Below, piece after piece: positions 25,888 through 37,530 of a DNA stretch of 64,000 nt. The notes under the pieces were generated by a model. The model saw only the letters and a program-made list of their open reading frames with translations. It made no database searches and was not told where the DNA came from. A program made the translations under genes and the position numbers. The DNA comes from Prunus persica. Lineage: Eukaryota > Streptophyta > Magnoliopsida > Rosales > Rosaceae. Numbering within the stretch: the stretch's first letter is position 1; every line of letters starts with the position of its first letter. Where the stretch lies: assembly GCF_000346465.2 (NCBI RefSeq), contig NC_034011.1, positions 16,471,213-16,535,212 on the forward strand, given 5' to 3'.

Positions 25888-26465
25888 CTAAATTTTTTCT
25901 TTATGCAACATGTAGAAGCGCTGCCGCTTGTCACACCCATAGTAGGCCTCTAAGTGAGCTTGGATCTTTTTAATTAACAACATGTATTTATTGTGTTGAA
26001 TTATGCACTCTTGAAGTTTTTCTTTATTTTTACGGATGCATTTACGGACGGGTACATTTTTCATCACGTAACGATCCACATCTTTACAGAAAAATTGGGT
26101 AGAGCGATCTCGTCTCAGCAAGAAAAGCAAGGAAATTTTCTGGATCGACGATTGGCTTCACCCTCCAAAACTATCTGTCGAAGATGACTTAATATTTCTT
26201 TAACATTTCTATGTTTGACCTCGAGGTATGACAGTTTAAGCGGCAAAACCAAAGGATAAATTTCTTCAAATGGCTTTAAGCCAGGAGTCAAAGATAACTT
26301 CAATTCTCCAAGATTGTTTAAGATTGTGGCATCTTGATTCATGACAGTCGGCAGCACCCAGCCGGCCGCGGCAGCTCGCTGCAGGGAATTGGTGTTAGGG
26401 TTAGGATATGAGAAGATTTTGGGGGCTCGGAGGTTTAGGGTTTGGGGTCTGGGCAATCGAATCAA
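25888..26465 (-). pseudogene. Unidentified minus-strand coding relic
   Basis: I do not recognise this protein. Two overlapping open frames on the minus strand, 26115-26465 (116 codons) and 25888-26130 (80 codons), have ordinary amino-acid composition. The first contains NLGELKLSLTPGLKPFEEIYPL. The second contains KNKEKLQECIIQHNKYMLLI and looks helical and basic. Coding potential passes from one frame to the other around 26115-26130, as a frameshift would produce. Upstream on the same strand (26390-26445) lie AAACCCTAA-type telo-box words, which in plants often precede genes for ribosomal and nucleolar proteins. It could be a decayed gene copy or simply open sequence. Confidence 0.3.
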
Positions 26466-26470
26466 TCAGT

Positions 26471-27385
26471 TGGGATTTTCCTCATTGATGCCTCCATCCT
26501 ATGCCCTAGATTTATGTTTAGAACTAGAGTCGTTCTGGCCTTGTCAATCAAATCCTACAAAACCCAAATTACTAAAATAAAATCGAATTAAAAAAAAGTT
26601 TACAGATGGAGCAAGAAAAAAAAAAGACTTGTTGGTAGAAAGAAGTTCACAACATTGCTCTTCCAAGGTCAACGGTGGAGGTCACACCTGGTGGCTTGGC
26701 TGTGGAGGTTGATGATAAAGGTCGAGAGTTGGAAGAGAGAGATAGAAGGAGTCGGGTTTTCTATGAGGATTCGCAGAGATGGGTTTTCTGTACGGTTTTG
26801 CAGCTACGAGTTGAAATCGAAATTGTTAGGCGAGGTTAAGTGAGCTCAGAGATTTTGGAGAATGAAAAGATGCTGGAATCACCTCATGTGTACCAGGACC
26901 CGCATCTCCAGAAAAAAATAAGGGGTCTCGTTCGGAAACCCTTCCCTACACATAAAAAATCTTCCCCTTGCTTAAGAGAGATTTTTCAAAGTTCAAATGG
27001 GGTTTTTTTTTTTTTTTGTTTGGGGTCAAACAAAGGAAGATTTGTTGACTTGAGGCTTCGAAGTTGGAATGAGGTCACATGTTGTTTAGGATTTAGGGTT
27101 TAGATTTTTTTTTTTCCAGTGTACTATGCGCTCTAATCATGTATGAAAGTACATGATATCCCTACAAAGCTACTCAATTGCTTCTTAATTTTGGCGAACG
27201 AAAGAGACATCAATTTATTTATTGCAACTTGACTGCAAGTAAAAACTCATTTGCACTTAATTCATGATAGTACAAACATTTCCAACCGAGGAATGCTATT
27301 CATAATCGTTCAATCCTTGCTAGACATGTGAATACACAACTTCTTATCTTTCTTTTAATTATTTTTTCTCTTTCTTCTCTCGGTT
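26471..27385. other. Intergenic sequence, no gene identified
   Basis: Several short open frames on the plus strand (26655-27103) show no domain or codon signature. A poly(T) run lies near 27003-27019. The end of this stretch carries the partial repeat copy at about 27165-27275. Confidence 0.45.
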
Positions 27386-27390
27386 GCCTT

Positions 27391-29755
27391 TGTTGACGTG
27401 AGTCTCCTAATTAATCGAGGAGATTTACTTCCTTGATTAATTAAGGGATTTACTTTCCTATTTTTTATATAAGTGATAAATCATTGTACAATTAGAAGAC
27501 ACTTTCCTAATTCTTTACTATATCTAATTCCTTGTAAAACCTTCATATGTGAACTCCTATATATACCTCATTATAGAGAAGAATAAAGAACAACCCAAAG
27601 TATTCAAACCATATTCATATTTTAGCATGGTATCAGAGCAATCGATCCTCGGTTGTCTCTAAATCCTTAAATCAAATTTCTTCAAACACAAACCCTAAAT
27701 TCTCATATCAAACTTCTTCAAACACAAACCCTAAAATCAAATTCCTCAAATTCCTCATATTTCTCCAAAGTCATATTTCTCTTTACCAAATTCAGATCTC
27801 CATCCACATCCCTCATATCTTCAAATTCCAAAGCACATATTAATTTACCCTTAAAATTCTTCCGCTGCCATGAATGTTATCTCCTCTTCCAACACCACCG
27901 ACACCACTCCACCATCCTCCCAAATTGTTACTATCCATAGTGACAATGCTCCTTTCCCAAATAACATCACCTGACTGAAACCAATTATGCCTTATGGTCT
28001 CAAGTCATAGAGATGCGTATTGCTGCTAACGAAAAATTGGGGTACCTCACCGGCGATACCCCGCAACCTTCTAAGCTCTCTTCTACCTACGCAAAATGGT
28101 GTAGGGAGAACTTTCGAGTCAAGGGGTGGCTTATCTACTCCATGTCACTCGACTTGATGAGTCGTTTCATTCGTTTAAATACCGCCAAAGAAATCTGGGA
28201 TTAGGTGACAAAAACCTGCTTTGATGGTGGGGACGAAACTTACCTTTTTGATCTCAACAAACAGGTGTTCTCCATTAAACAGAATGGTGCACCTGTCCAC
28301 AAATACTACAGCCAGCTTCAGACCATCTTCCAGGAGATTGATCACCGCACTCCGAATCGCATGCACAGCGACGCCGACATGACTGAACGTTAGACTGAAC
28401 TGGATCGTCTTCGTGTTCACCTGTTTCTTGCAGAGCTCGACCCTCAGTTTGATCAATTCTAGGGGGAAATCTTATGCAAAGAACTTTAATTAGACCTTGA
28501 CCAAACCTTTGCATATGTCCGTCGCGAAGCTCAACAACGACTAACCATGACTAGTACTCCAGACACTGCTGTCCTAGCCACCAACGTCCACAGGGTCCTC
28601 CGACTTCTACCACTGGTTCTTCTTAGACTCAAGTCACAAGCTCTCGTCTGGAACGCAAATGCACTCACTATGGTGGAAGCAAACATACTCGTGATGGCTG
28701 TTAGGAATTGATTGGTTACCCGGATGGGTGGGACCACTCCAAAGCTCCGCGCAAGAATAGGGGCAAATCACTCAACACATCTTCTGACTCACCTCCTGTT
28801 GGTCCTGCAGTTCCAACGGCACCAACTCCTACCTCTGCCTCTGTAGCCACAACAGGACATCTTCAGCAGCAAGACGATTGGTTGTGGTACTAAGATGGGC
28901 AAACTCTACCCCAAAAAAAGAGAAGTGTGAAAGGGCTATGTTTATTGACGTATCCTAAGAAGATGTTGCTTATTTCTTGACTCTGACGACCCCTTCTCTT
29001 CAAGGGGCGAAGGGGAGTGAAGAGAAGTTGTTTTGTCTCTAAACCCTTATCTCAAATTTCTCAAATTTCTTCAAATTTTTCATATTCAAATCCAAAACCC
29101 TAAATCAAATTCCTCATTTTTTTTTCCCCAAATCCAAATCCCTCAAATCTAAAGTCCCCAAATCCTCTTATCCAAATCCTTAAACACATATCATCAAATC
29201 TTATACACATACATCTTAAATCCAATTCCTACATCAAATTCCTACGTCAAATTTCTCACATCACCTTCCTCACCTTCTCATATCACATCTTACTTCTGCT
29301 GCGATGTCAAGAATCCATAAGATTCTCCATCTTATTGCACATTCACAGAAGCATGCGGTCAACCCAGACTCCTTCTTCTATCACCACCACCAAAGGTTCT
29401 ACTCTTCATACGTCCTCCAAGATCAGTTATTGCATATGCTGTGAGTGTGGAAGAGTATTTCATGACTCACTTACCAAGTTGGGCATTCGTGACATATATG
29501 TACCAACTTGAGGAGGAGTGTTGACGTGAGTCTCCTAATTAATCAAGGAGATTTACTTCCTTAATTAATTAAGGAATTTACTTTCCTATTTTTTATATAA
29601 GTGATAAATCATTGTACAATTAGGAAATACTTTCCTAATTCTTTACTATATCTAATTCCTTGTAAAACTTTCATATGTAAACTCCTATATATACCTCCTT
29701 ATAGAGAAGAATAAAGAACAACCCAAAGTATTCAAACCATATTCATATTTTAGCA
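27391..29755 (+). mobile_element. Complete short LTR element with gag remnants only (TR-GAG type)
   Basis: LTRs of 237 bp each, 27391-27627 and 29519-29755, begin TGTTGACGTGAG and end ATTTTAGCA, differing at about nine positions, mostly transitions. The 5-bp target duplication GCCTT flanks both sides (27386-27390, 29756-29760). The primer-binding site TGGTATCAGAGC directly follows the left LTR (27628-27639) and matches the 3' end of initiator tRNA-Met, as in most plant Ty1/copia elements. A polypurine tract (GAGGAGGAG) abuts the right LTR. The 1.9-kb interior encodes only a copia-type gag region. There is no protease, integrase, reverse transcriptase or RNase H. It must have depended on proteins from another copia element. 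Confidence 0.93.
27870..28893 (+). pseudogene. Copia gag remnant inside the TR-GAG element
   Basis: The frame starts near an ATG at 27870 (MNVISSSNTTD). It continues through YALWSQVIEMRIAANEK and YAKWCRENFRVKGWLIYSM, then NTAKEIWD, which is the standard start of plant copia gag. A TAG at 28202 then interrupts it. The same frame resumes (TKTCFDGGDETYLFDLNKQ, then PVHKYYSQLQTIFQEID), with further stops near 28392 and 28458. A TGACTG near 27972 also breaks the early part. The spacing of in-frame TAG codons suggests C-to-T decay. No zinc knuckle was found with certainty. Confidence 0.8.
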
Positions 29756-29760
29756 GCCTT

Positions 29761-30088
29761 CTCTCCCTCTTTTTAAATCTTATTTTTTTCTCTAAACAAG
29801 AATATCAGACAAAATAAACAAGTTCAATAGCCTCCCTTATCAAGCACTTTCAAAAACTAAAATCTCATAAGCACACACAGATTCAACACAACCTAAGCAA
29901 AACCAATAATCCCGAGACACGAAGATGAAAAAACAAGGGAAAAAAAACCCAAAACCCAATTCAAACTATTTAGTTAACCAAGTAAAGTAATAAAGAGAGG
30001 AGAATGAGGAGGAGGAGAAGGCTAAGGCCTTGAGGGGATGTGAGACGAAGAATGAAAAATAGAAAAAGACTGAAGGAGAGAAGAAGAA

Positions 30089-30123
<35 letters not shown>

Positions 30124-30630
30124 ATAGAAAGCACAAAGAGAAAAAAAAGAATTAAAAAAAGAGAAAGGGAGGCAGCTGATAGAACAATGAGATAAAATAA
30201 AATAAAAAAGAAAGATCTCTTTCTTTTTCTTTTTTTTTTGTCGGGAAAAAAAAAATTGAAGTAAGGTGCATTTGTGAATAACATTCCTTTTTTTTTTCTC
30301 TTTCAAACCCAGGATCACCCGGAGTTAGTGTGCAAGCACACTTAACAACAAGGGCATGTGTAACACCGGTATATTTAGAGGTATTTTTAAACAAGCTGCA
30401 CATATAATACTTGATGATGGAATCTAGATGAATAAATATAATCATTAAACCTTCCCCCATTTTTTATTAACTCATGCATTTGTGATCAAACCAAAAAAAA
30501 GATCTTGCATTTTTGCTCCTCTCTTTTTCATACGCATAACATAGGCATATAAGAAAACCTGACTATTCCCATTTCCCTTAAACTCCTATTTTCTCTGCTC
30601 TTATAAGACAGACTTAGTTAGGGCTTTTGA
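29761..30630. other. Low-complexity, purine-rich region
   Basis: Plus-strand A/G-rich sequence including a (GA)n tract at about 30094-30120 and several A runs. It creates long but meaningless Ser/Leu/Phe-rich open frames on the minus strand. I see no gene. Confidence 0.7.
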
Positions 30631-31803
30631 ATGGCACACGTTGGGTGTTACTCCTCGAGTGGTCGGGCTGAAACAAGTGGTTGGTTCACTGCTTGGTAAG
30701 TGAAGCAAAATTGGATTGGATAATGAAATGGAAATGTTGAAGATTTTACTTTTTCCTTTCTTTTATTTGGTTCCTAAGTAAACACAAAAAAAATTATATT
30801 CACAGAAGTCTCCAGTTTGTTTTTTGATTTGGGTAATAGCTTAAGTAGTTGTTTATGTCTCAGTGGATGGGAGGATTCTGATATTTCAACTTGCCAACCA
30901 TGATAAAGTTTTCATCTTTAGTACTTAAAGTGTGTTGCCATTTATGGGTTACCCTTTATGTTAATTTATCATTTTTCTAATTATTATGATATACATTTTG
31001 TGTAATAGGATTTAGAGGTAGTGATAGTACACAGAGCTATGGAATCTATGTGTAGGACCTGTAGCTGATGTGCCAATGCGTGGAGAGAGGGTGTTCTACT
31101 TCCTTTAGGGTCATAAGGAACAAGTACAATCTTTTCTATCCACTTATTTCCATAGTTTATTGCTAAATTAAAATATGTTTTTTTTATTGCATTTGTTTTC
31201 TTTTTTTCGTTTTTGCAGTTGGAAGCATCAACAAATAAGGAACTAAATCAAGAAATCCCTCTATTTAATCTTCCTTTTGAGATCCTTTGTCGAGTCATTT
31301 GTATTCATTTATTGATATTGTGTTTCATCTCATAGTTTCCTTGTAAATCTATGGTGAGGAATTTGTTGTATTTTCTTATATAGGGGAAATTAATTTTTGT
31401 TGAAATGAGAGTTTGTTTTAATTTACAGGCAGAGTATACAAATGAGGTTTATGCTCAGATCACTTTGCATCGAGAATTAGATGTGGGAAACATGTTGTTT
31501 TGCCTTAATTATTGTTTTATTGCAACTTACTCTCTTTGGTTACTAAGGAGAAAAAATAGAAAGTCAAATTAGGAACACAAATACTGTGAATACTTTGATA
31601 TTTTTTATTGTTTTCTTTCAACTTGCTCTTCCTTTGGCTGGTATTATATCAAAGTGAATCTGCAAGTCATGATCCATGCCCTAAACCTTTAAAGCCAAGA
31701 GTTCACTGGTTTTGTAAGTTTTTGACAGCTTCCAATGCAAGCACCCATGGAGGATTCACAATTCTTCAAAAGCATGCGAAAATGTGTTTGCCTTCACTTG
31801 TAA
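30631..31803 (+). pseudogene. Auxin response factor (ARF) N-terminal pseudogene
   Basis: Exon-by-exon remnants of an ARF transcription factor are present with intron positions kept. Exon 1 at about 30631-30694 reads MAHVGCYSSSGRAETSGW. A second exon at about 31009-31122 contains TELWNLCVGP, then PMRGERVFYF, a TAG stop at 31109 and GHKEQ. A third at about 31220-31310 has LEASTNKELNQEIPLFNLP. A fourth at about 31429-31487 has AEYTNEVYAQITLH. A fifth at about 31648-31803 has [16 protein letters not shown], then [13 protein letters not shown], the start of the B3 DNA-binding domain. ARF proteins bind auxin-response elements in promoters. Here the sequence stops just inside the B3 domain. The rest of B3, the middle region and the PB1 domain are absent. 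The stop codon and truncation make it a genomic, not retroposed, pseudogene. The sequence is nearest the ARF1/9/11/18 type by eye. Confidence 0.88.
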
Positions 31804-32683
31804 TACTTTCACTTCCATACATTTGTGTGTGTGTGTTTTTTTTTATTTTAAAAATATGCTAATGATCTTCCATAGTCTTCATACCCAAATCTAAACATAA
31901 ATATCAGAAAAATAGTAATTTCGTACCAAATCTTCCAAAAGGCTGAGCAGCAAGATCTTCTAAGAGAGTGTGAAACAAAATTTGAGAAGAAAAGTTTCAG
32001 ATACACCATACGGAAAAACCCAAGTCTGAAACAAAAATATTTTATACAATTTTTTCTTACGAAGATCTTCCAAGAGAGTGTGTAGGAAGATTGCAAGAGT
32101 GAAAAGCAAGGAATTTCTCTATTTCCCTTAGACGAAGGGTGTGTTTCTGTTTCAGACTTCGACGAAGGGACGAAGATGAAGGGCGACAGACAAAGACGAA
32201 GATGAATGGACGAAGACGAAGATAAAGGGACGAAACGTGTTCTGTTTTCCCAAATAGAATTCCTTGTTCTCTAATTTAGAGTTGAGAATGGAGAAAATGT
32301 CATTTTGGAGTTTTCACGTTTTACGCTTTAAGCGTGAATTCATTCTCCCAAAACCTTTTACGTGTTTTTTGTCAACAACCCATCGAACGCATTGTTTATC
32401 CATATTTGGCATTAGAAAAAGAAAACGAGCCTATAAATATCCTACCGAACAACCTTTACTCTTTTGTTTTCTATAGGAATTTGGGATCCTAATCCTTTCC
32501 AAAGTTGGTTTCTCATTCATGCAAGGACTTCGATCACAAAAAGGAGAGTTAGTACATTTAAATCTAGAAATTAAGAGCAGGTTAAGAAAGGGAAAGCAAC
32601 CAGAGGAAGACGAATCATATCAAGGTTCCTCTTCAATTCCAAGGGAAACTTCTCTTTCTGATCGTGAAGAAGATGAAGCAAAC
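31804..32683. other. Sequence between ARF relic and gypsy fragment
   Basis: A GACGAAG-rich stretch (about 32150-32235) consists of imperfect short repeats of GACGAAGATGAA-like words. The remainder may be the 5' UTR/LTR side of the downstream gypsy fragment, but I found no clear LTR boundary or primer-binding site. Confidence 0.45.
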
Positions 32684-35410
32684 ATGGGCGACAACTAGAA
32701 TAACAACAATGGCCCCTGAACTATATATACATGATTTTTCTATGCCTCAATTCAATACTATACAATCTTATATAGTTTTTTCCTAAAAATCAATCACCTT
32801 ATGAAATAATAGGTTATCTAATTAGTATGTTCCTTAAATTTTCAAGTAGTGAGGACCGAGATGCGAGTGATCACATAGACAACTTCTTGGATATGTGCGG
32901 CACACAAAAGATTCAAAGTGTCTCCAATGAGTTCATTACCTTAAGATTTTTCCCTTCTCTCTAGAAGGTGCGGCCAAGACATGGTTCAAGACCCTACCCG
33001 CTCGATCAATTACTTCACGGGATCATTAGCGAAGTTTATTCAAAAAATTTATACTCAAAACTTAAGGGACCAAATATTTCAGTTTAAGCAAGGGAGAGGA
33101 GAACCCTTGTTTCAAGCTTGAGAGAGATACAAAACTTTGTTGATAATTGGCCCTTATCATCAATTCATGTTATGGCAAATCATCTTATTTTTTAATCAAC
33201 ATCTTAGTGATGATTGCCGACATTAATTAGATTTTGCAGCCAATTGAAATATTATGGGTAAAGAACCGGAAGAAGTTACGACAATCATTAAAACCGTAGT
33301 CACTAATTCCACTCATTCGGATAGTATAACAAATTCAAGAGATACCGCATATGAAGCAAGTTCATCCCAAGGGAGTGAAGTGGTGACATTAGCGGAAAAA
33401 ATGGACACCTTATTGGGGATCATGACTAAGAATGCCGGGATTTGTGGGATTTGTGAGAGTCCACGACATCCTGCTCACCTTTGTCCTTTAAGTGCAACAT
33501 TTCCGGAAGTTCAGAAAGCAAACAAGTGAATGCACAAAATTTGGACCCTTACTCGAATACTTTTAATTTGGGATGACGGAACCATCCTAACTTCTCATGG
33601 TTGAGAAATCAAGGTGCTAAGTCATGGCAACAACAAGGGACACCACAAGAGGTCAAGAAACTGACTTTGGAGGATGTTGTTACTCAAATGGCTCAAACCC
33701 AAGCAAACCTCAAGCACTTAGTGACACAAAATCACCAAAATAACTTACAATTCCAACAAGTTACAACAATATCTATTGCTAAGCTTAAAACTCAAGTAGG
33801 ACAATTGGCGAGTGCTTTGAGTGAAAGAAAGAGAGATGAGTTTACAAGTTGAGGAAGACAAACTCAAGGCCAAAACTGTCACAGAGTTGGCCAGTAGTAC
33901 TAGCATGGTTCCAACACCTTTTTCTGGTGCTAAAACAAATATTAAGACTCCTCCATATGTGCTCAAGCCACCCTTCCTTTCTAGACTTGCACCGATAAAG
34001 AAAGAGATGACAAATCACGACATATTTGAGGTATTGATGAAGTACAAGTGAATATCCCTTTTTTGAATGCAATTAAGTCTATTCCTTCATAGGCTAAGTT
34101 TCTTAAAGAGCTATGTACTAACAAGAGAAAGATTCAAGAGCATAGTGAAGTTTTCCTTTTGGAAGAGACAAGCGCAGTTCTACAAAGAAAAGTTCCTCCA
34201 AAACTCAAGGATCTAAGTAGTTTCACTATTCCTTGCATCATAGGTAATAAAAAATGTGAAAAAGCTTTACTTGACCTTGGTGTTAGTGTGAATCTCATGC
34301 CTCATTCTATCTACAAAGCTTTGAATCTTGGCGAGTTGCAAGACACAATGGGTTCGATTCAATTAGCCGATAAGTCCATCACTTATCCTATCGATGTGAT
34401 TGAAGATGGTTTAATAAAGGTTGAAAGTTTTGTCATCCTTGCTGATTTTCTAATATTAGACATGAAAGAAGACGTCATTAGGGGCAAGGAATTACCTTTT
34501 ATACTTGGTCGACCATTCGTGGCCACTACCGATACAACTAATAATGTGAAAAAAGGCATAATGACAATGACGATATTTGATGAGACAATTGAATTCAAAA
34601 ATTTTAAGGCAATGAAGAGTCCTAATAATATTCAAGATTGCTTTTGGGTGGATGTGGTTCAAGGGTTGGTAAGGAATGAAATCAAGAACACAAGCTTTCC
34701 CGATTCATTAGAAGCTTGTTTGGTTGAAAAGAAGAATAAAGATGCAGAAATCGCGAATTACAAGACCAATCAAATGCTTGATGTTATGCTCTATACTCCT
34801 TATAGATGGCGGCCCAACTTTCAGCCACTAACCACTTCAACGCCAAACACCAAGCTTGTGCCATCCATAGTATCTCTACTGAATCTCGAATTGAAGTCAT
34901 GTCGTCCCATCTCAAGTATGCATATCTAGGTGAGTCCAAAACCCTTCCTATTATTATTTCATCTTCTCTAACCTCTTCAAAAGAAAAGAAATTGTTGCGT
35001 ATCCTTAGGGATCATAAGATGACCATTGGATGGACAATCGCCGATATCAAAAGAATTAGCCCGTCTATGTGCATGCATCAGATTTTGCTTGAAGACGAAG
35101 CTAAGCCAAGCCGAGAGGGACAAAGGTGATTGAATCCTAACATGAAAGAGGTTGTAAGGGCTGAGGTATTAAAGTGGTTGGACGTTGGTATTGTGTATCC
35201 TATCTCCAATTCTAAATGGGTTAGCCTAATACAAGTGGTTCCAAAGAAATTAGGTATAACAGTTGTAAAGAATGAGGATAATGAGCTTATTCCTACTATA
35301 ACGGTGACCGGATGGAAGGTTTATATTGACTAAAGGAAGTTAAATACAGCTACTAGAAAAGATCACTTCTCATTGCCATTCGTTGATCAAATGCTTGAGA
35401 GGTTGGTCAA
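32684..35410 (+). pseudogene. Decayed Ty3/gypsy gag-protease-RT fragment (Athila/Tat-like)
   Basis: Starts with an ATG followed by an Asn-rich leader (GDN, stop, NNNGP). The gag core follows (FPFSLEGAAKTWFKTLPA at about 32950-33010), then the LFQAWERYK-like segment. A 33254-33529 frame holds CGICESPRHPAHLC, a degenerate zinc knuckle. The 34159-34929 frame (256 codons) carries a retropepsin-like domain in which the usual catalytic D-S/T-G appears as DLGVSVNLMP, followed by FILGRPFVAT. From about 35020 the start of reverse transcriptase is visible (GWTIADIKRISPSMCMH, then VLKWLDVGIVYPISNSKWV, RKLNTATRKDHFSLPF, QMLERL). Homology ends at about 35410, before the catalytic palm motifs. At least five stop codons or frame changes occur. 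No integrase or RNase H was found. Lineage is my judgement from gag and protease style. Confidence 0.85.
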
Positions 35411-35461
35411 CTATAGAAAGCATTTAATTTGTGTTCATTGTACAATGTTCTTAATAGAGTA

Positions 35462-37530
35462 ATGTCTAATAATATGGGTAAGCCATCACAAGATGAATGT
35501 GGAGAAGAAAGCAAGAAACAAGGAAAGGCTCATTGGGATGATGAGGCTCTTGATGCATTTATAAAAATTTGTGTTGTTGAGACAATAGCTGGAAATCGAC
35601 CAAGTGACCATTTTAGTAAGCAAGGATGGAACAATGTTATAAGGAAATTTAGTGAGTTGACTCAAATGACGTATACTCAAAAGCAACTCAAGAACAAATA
35701 GACTGGACTTAAGAAAGATTGGTAGTTGTGGACATCTTTGGTTGGAAAAGAGACTGGTCTAGGATAGGATCCTATGAAGAAAACCATAAATGCTAGCAAT
35801 GAATGATGGGACAAGAAAGTGAATGTGAATTTTGAACATGTGGATTGAAACATGCTGATCAATTAGACATTTTATTTAAGAATATTGTTGTGAAGGGTGA
35901 TGGAGCTTGGGCACCATCACAAGGTTTTATACATGATGTTGAGAATGTACTAACTCGACCAACTAAAAATAGTAATGACGATGGTGTGTATGACTTGGAG
36001 AATTTTAATGATGGGCTTGATAATATAAATGATGTTGATACTTCTCTTAATATTAAAACTTCCATACAAGATAAAGCGAAAAGAAAAATGGATGGTAAAA
36101 GACCTGCAGTTGGGGAGAAGGTGATAAAGCAATTAGATTCTATTTTAGGATGGTGTATTCAATTGAGATTTTAATGGATTGTTTTGAAGCTTAAATGTAC
36201 AGCGATATTCAATTAGGATTTTTAAGTAATCAATAAAAGTTTGGTGGTATTCAATTAGGATTTTTAGATAATCAATACAAGTCCGGTGGTATTTAATTCG
36301 GACTTTTAAAAGATAAGAAAAAGTACTGTGGTATTCAAAAACTTATTAATTTTAATGTGTTTCATGAAATGATGTATTGGTTGAGACTTTTGAGAGTGTG
36401 ATATACATACCAAATTACATAACAAATCATACCCTCCTATGCATGATTCTCATATATGTTCTCATACTTTTTTTTTCCCCACTATTTTTTCATGCTTTTT
36501 ACTGTAAAAAAATAAATCCATAAGAGAGATGATAAATGGCCCACATCATAGAACACTCCCCCTTTTTCCTCATTTCCCTCTTCCTTTCTTTTTATAAATA
36601 TTATTTTTTCTTTCTTTCCTCCTCCCTCCCTGACTCATCTTTCTCCTTTTTCCCGCATTCTCCTCTCTCCCTCAATGTGCAGTAAACAACCACCAATATT
36701 TTTCCCCCCAAGAAAAACAACACCACTTTTCTTAAGACGGTAGAGTGATTATTATTGGTATTGTTAGGGGTAAACAACACCATCCCTTCAAACAACGAAT
36801 CCATCTCATCTTCCTTCATATTATTTGGCTACCCCTAAACCAAAACTAAAATCTTCCAAATCCAATAAACCACCAAATTAATAATCTACCAAAATCTAAC
36901 AAAAGAAAATATGAATTTCCTTGCTCTTAGTCTTACTCTCAATTTCATAACTCAAGGCTTGCCTCTTTGATTTTTGATTGGTGTGGTTGGTTGGTTACTA
37001 GTACTAATACACTGCAAAAGAAGAGATTATGAGAAAGATGAGGCATGCGCCTTTTAAGGGTGATGGTGAGCATGCACATTTGGTTAATGTGGTAAGCAAA
37101 AATGCTTCCATAAAAATATAAAGTAAAATCCTATAATTTTAATCTATTGAAATCATACGTAAAATCCTAAGTTAAAAATCATAAGTAAAATCATATAATT
37201 GCAATCTATTAAAATCATAAGTAAAATCATATAATTACAAATCCGGTTGAAATCCATTACATTAAAATCATGTAATTACAATATGTTAGAATCTCAATTG
37301 AATACATCCCCCGTAGAGTCAGTAGCAAATCGAAGTTTTAGAAACAACGACAAGCCTGGTTGTAGCATTGAAGAAGTGATGCAAGTTGTAGAAGGCATAC
37401 CTGAAATTGTTGAGGATGATGAGTTTTTCGTGAAAGCTGCAAATGTCTTGACTGAAAGAAAAATAGAGAGATGTTTGTTGCATTGAGGCAAACCAACCGA
37501 CAAATTATGTTGCAGTGGAGCAAGAAAGTT
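35462..37530 (+). pseudogene. Myb/SANT-like domain protein pseudogene, split by an insertion
   Basis: The first part (35462-36173) begins MSNNMGKPSQDECGE and contains the plant Myb/SANT-like fold (HWDDEALDAFIKICV, then GWNNVIRKFSELT, YTQKQLKNK). A TAG at 35699 follows, then LKKDW with another TAG in place of a Trp codon. The frame then continues through DGAWAPSQGFIHDVE to KVIKQLDSILG. The C-terminal part of the same family is found 1.1 kb downstream at about 37312-37530: KPGCSIEEVMQVVEG, then after a one-base slip in an A run, NREMFVALRQTNRQIMLQW and a stop. Proteins of this type (L10-interacting MYB-like, also partners of Harbinger transposases) bind DNA. Stop codons, the frame slip and the interposed element show it is dead. 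Confidence 0.8.
36153..37309. mobile_element. TIR element inserted in the Myb/SANT pseudogene
   Basis: The left end contains TGTATTCAATTGAGATT (from about 36152) and the right end its reverse complement AATCTCAATTGAATACA (to about 37306), so the 1.15-kb interval is bounded by inverted repeats. Just inside the left end, the word GGTATTCAATTAGGATTTTT recurs at about 36208, 36246 and 36291 (diverging) as subterminal direct repeats. Inside the right end, AAATCATAAGTAAAATC recurs several times (37140-37230). No transposase was found. The exact ends and target duplication could not be fixed by eye. Confidence 0.6.

Noticed and set aside
29970..30460. Minus-strand Ser/Leu/Phe-rich frames
   Set aside because: Products of the GA/AAAG low-complexity tract, not proteins.
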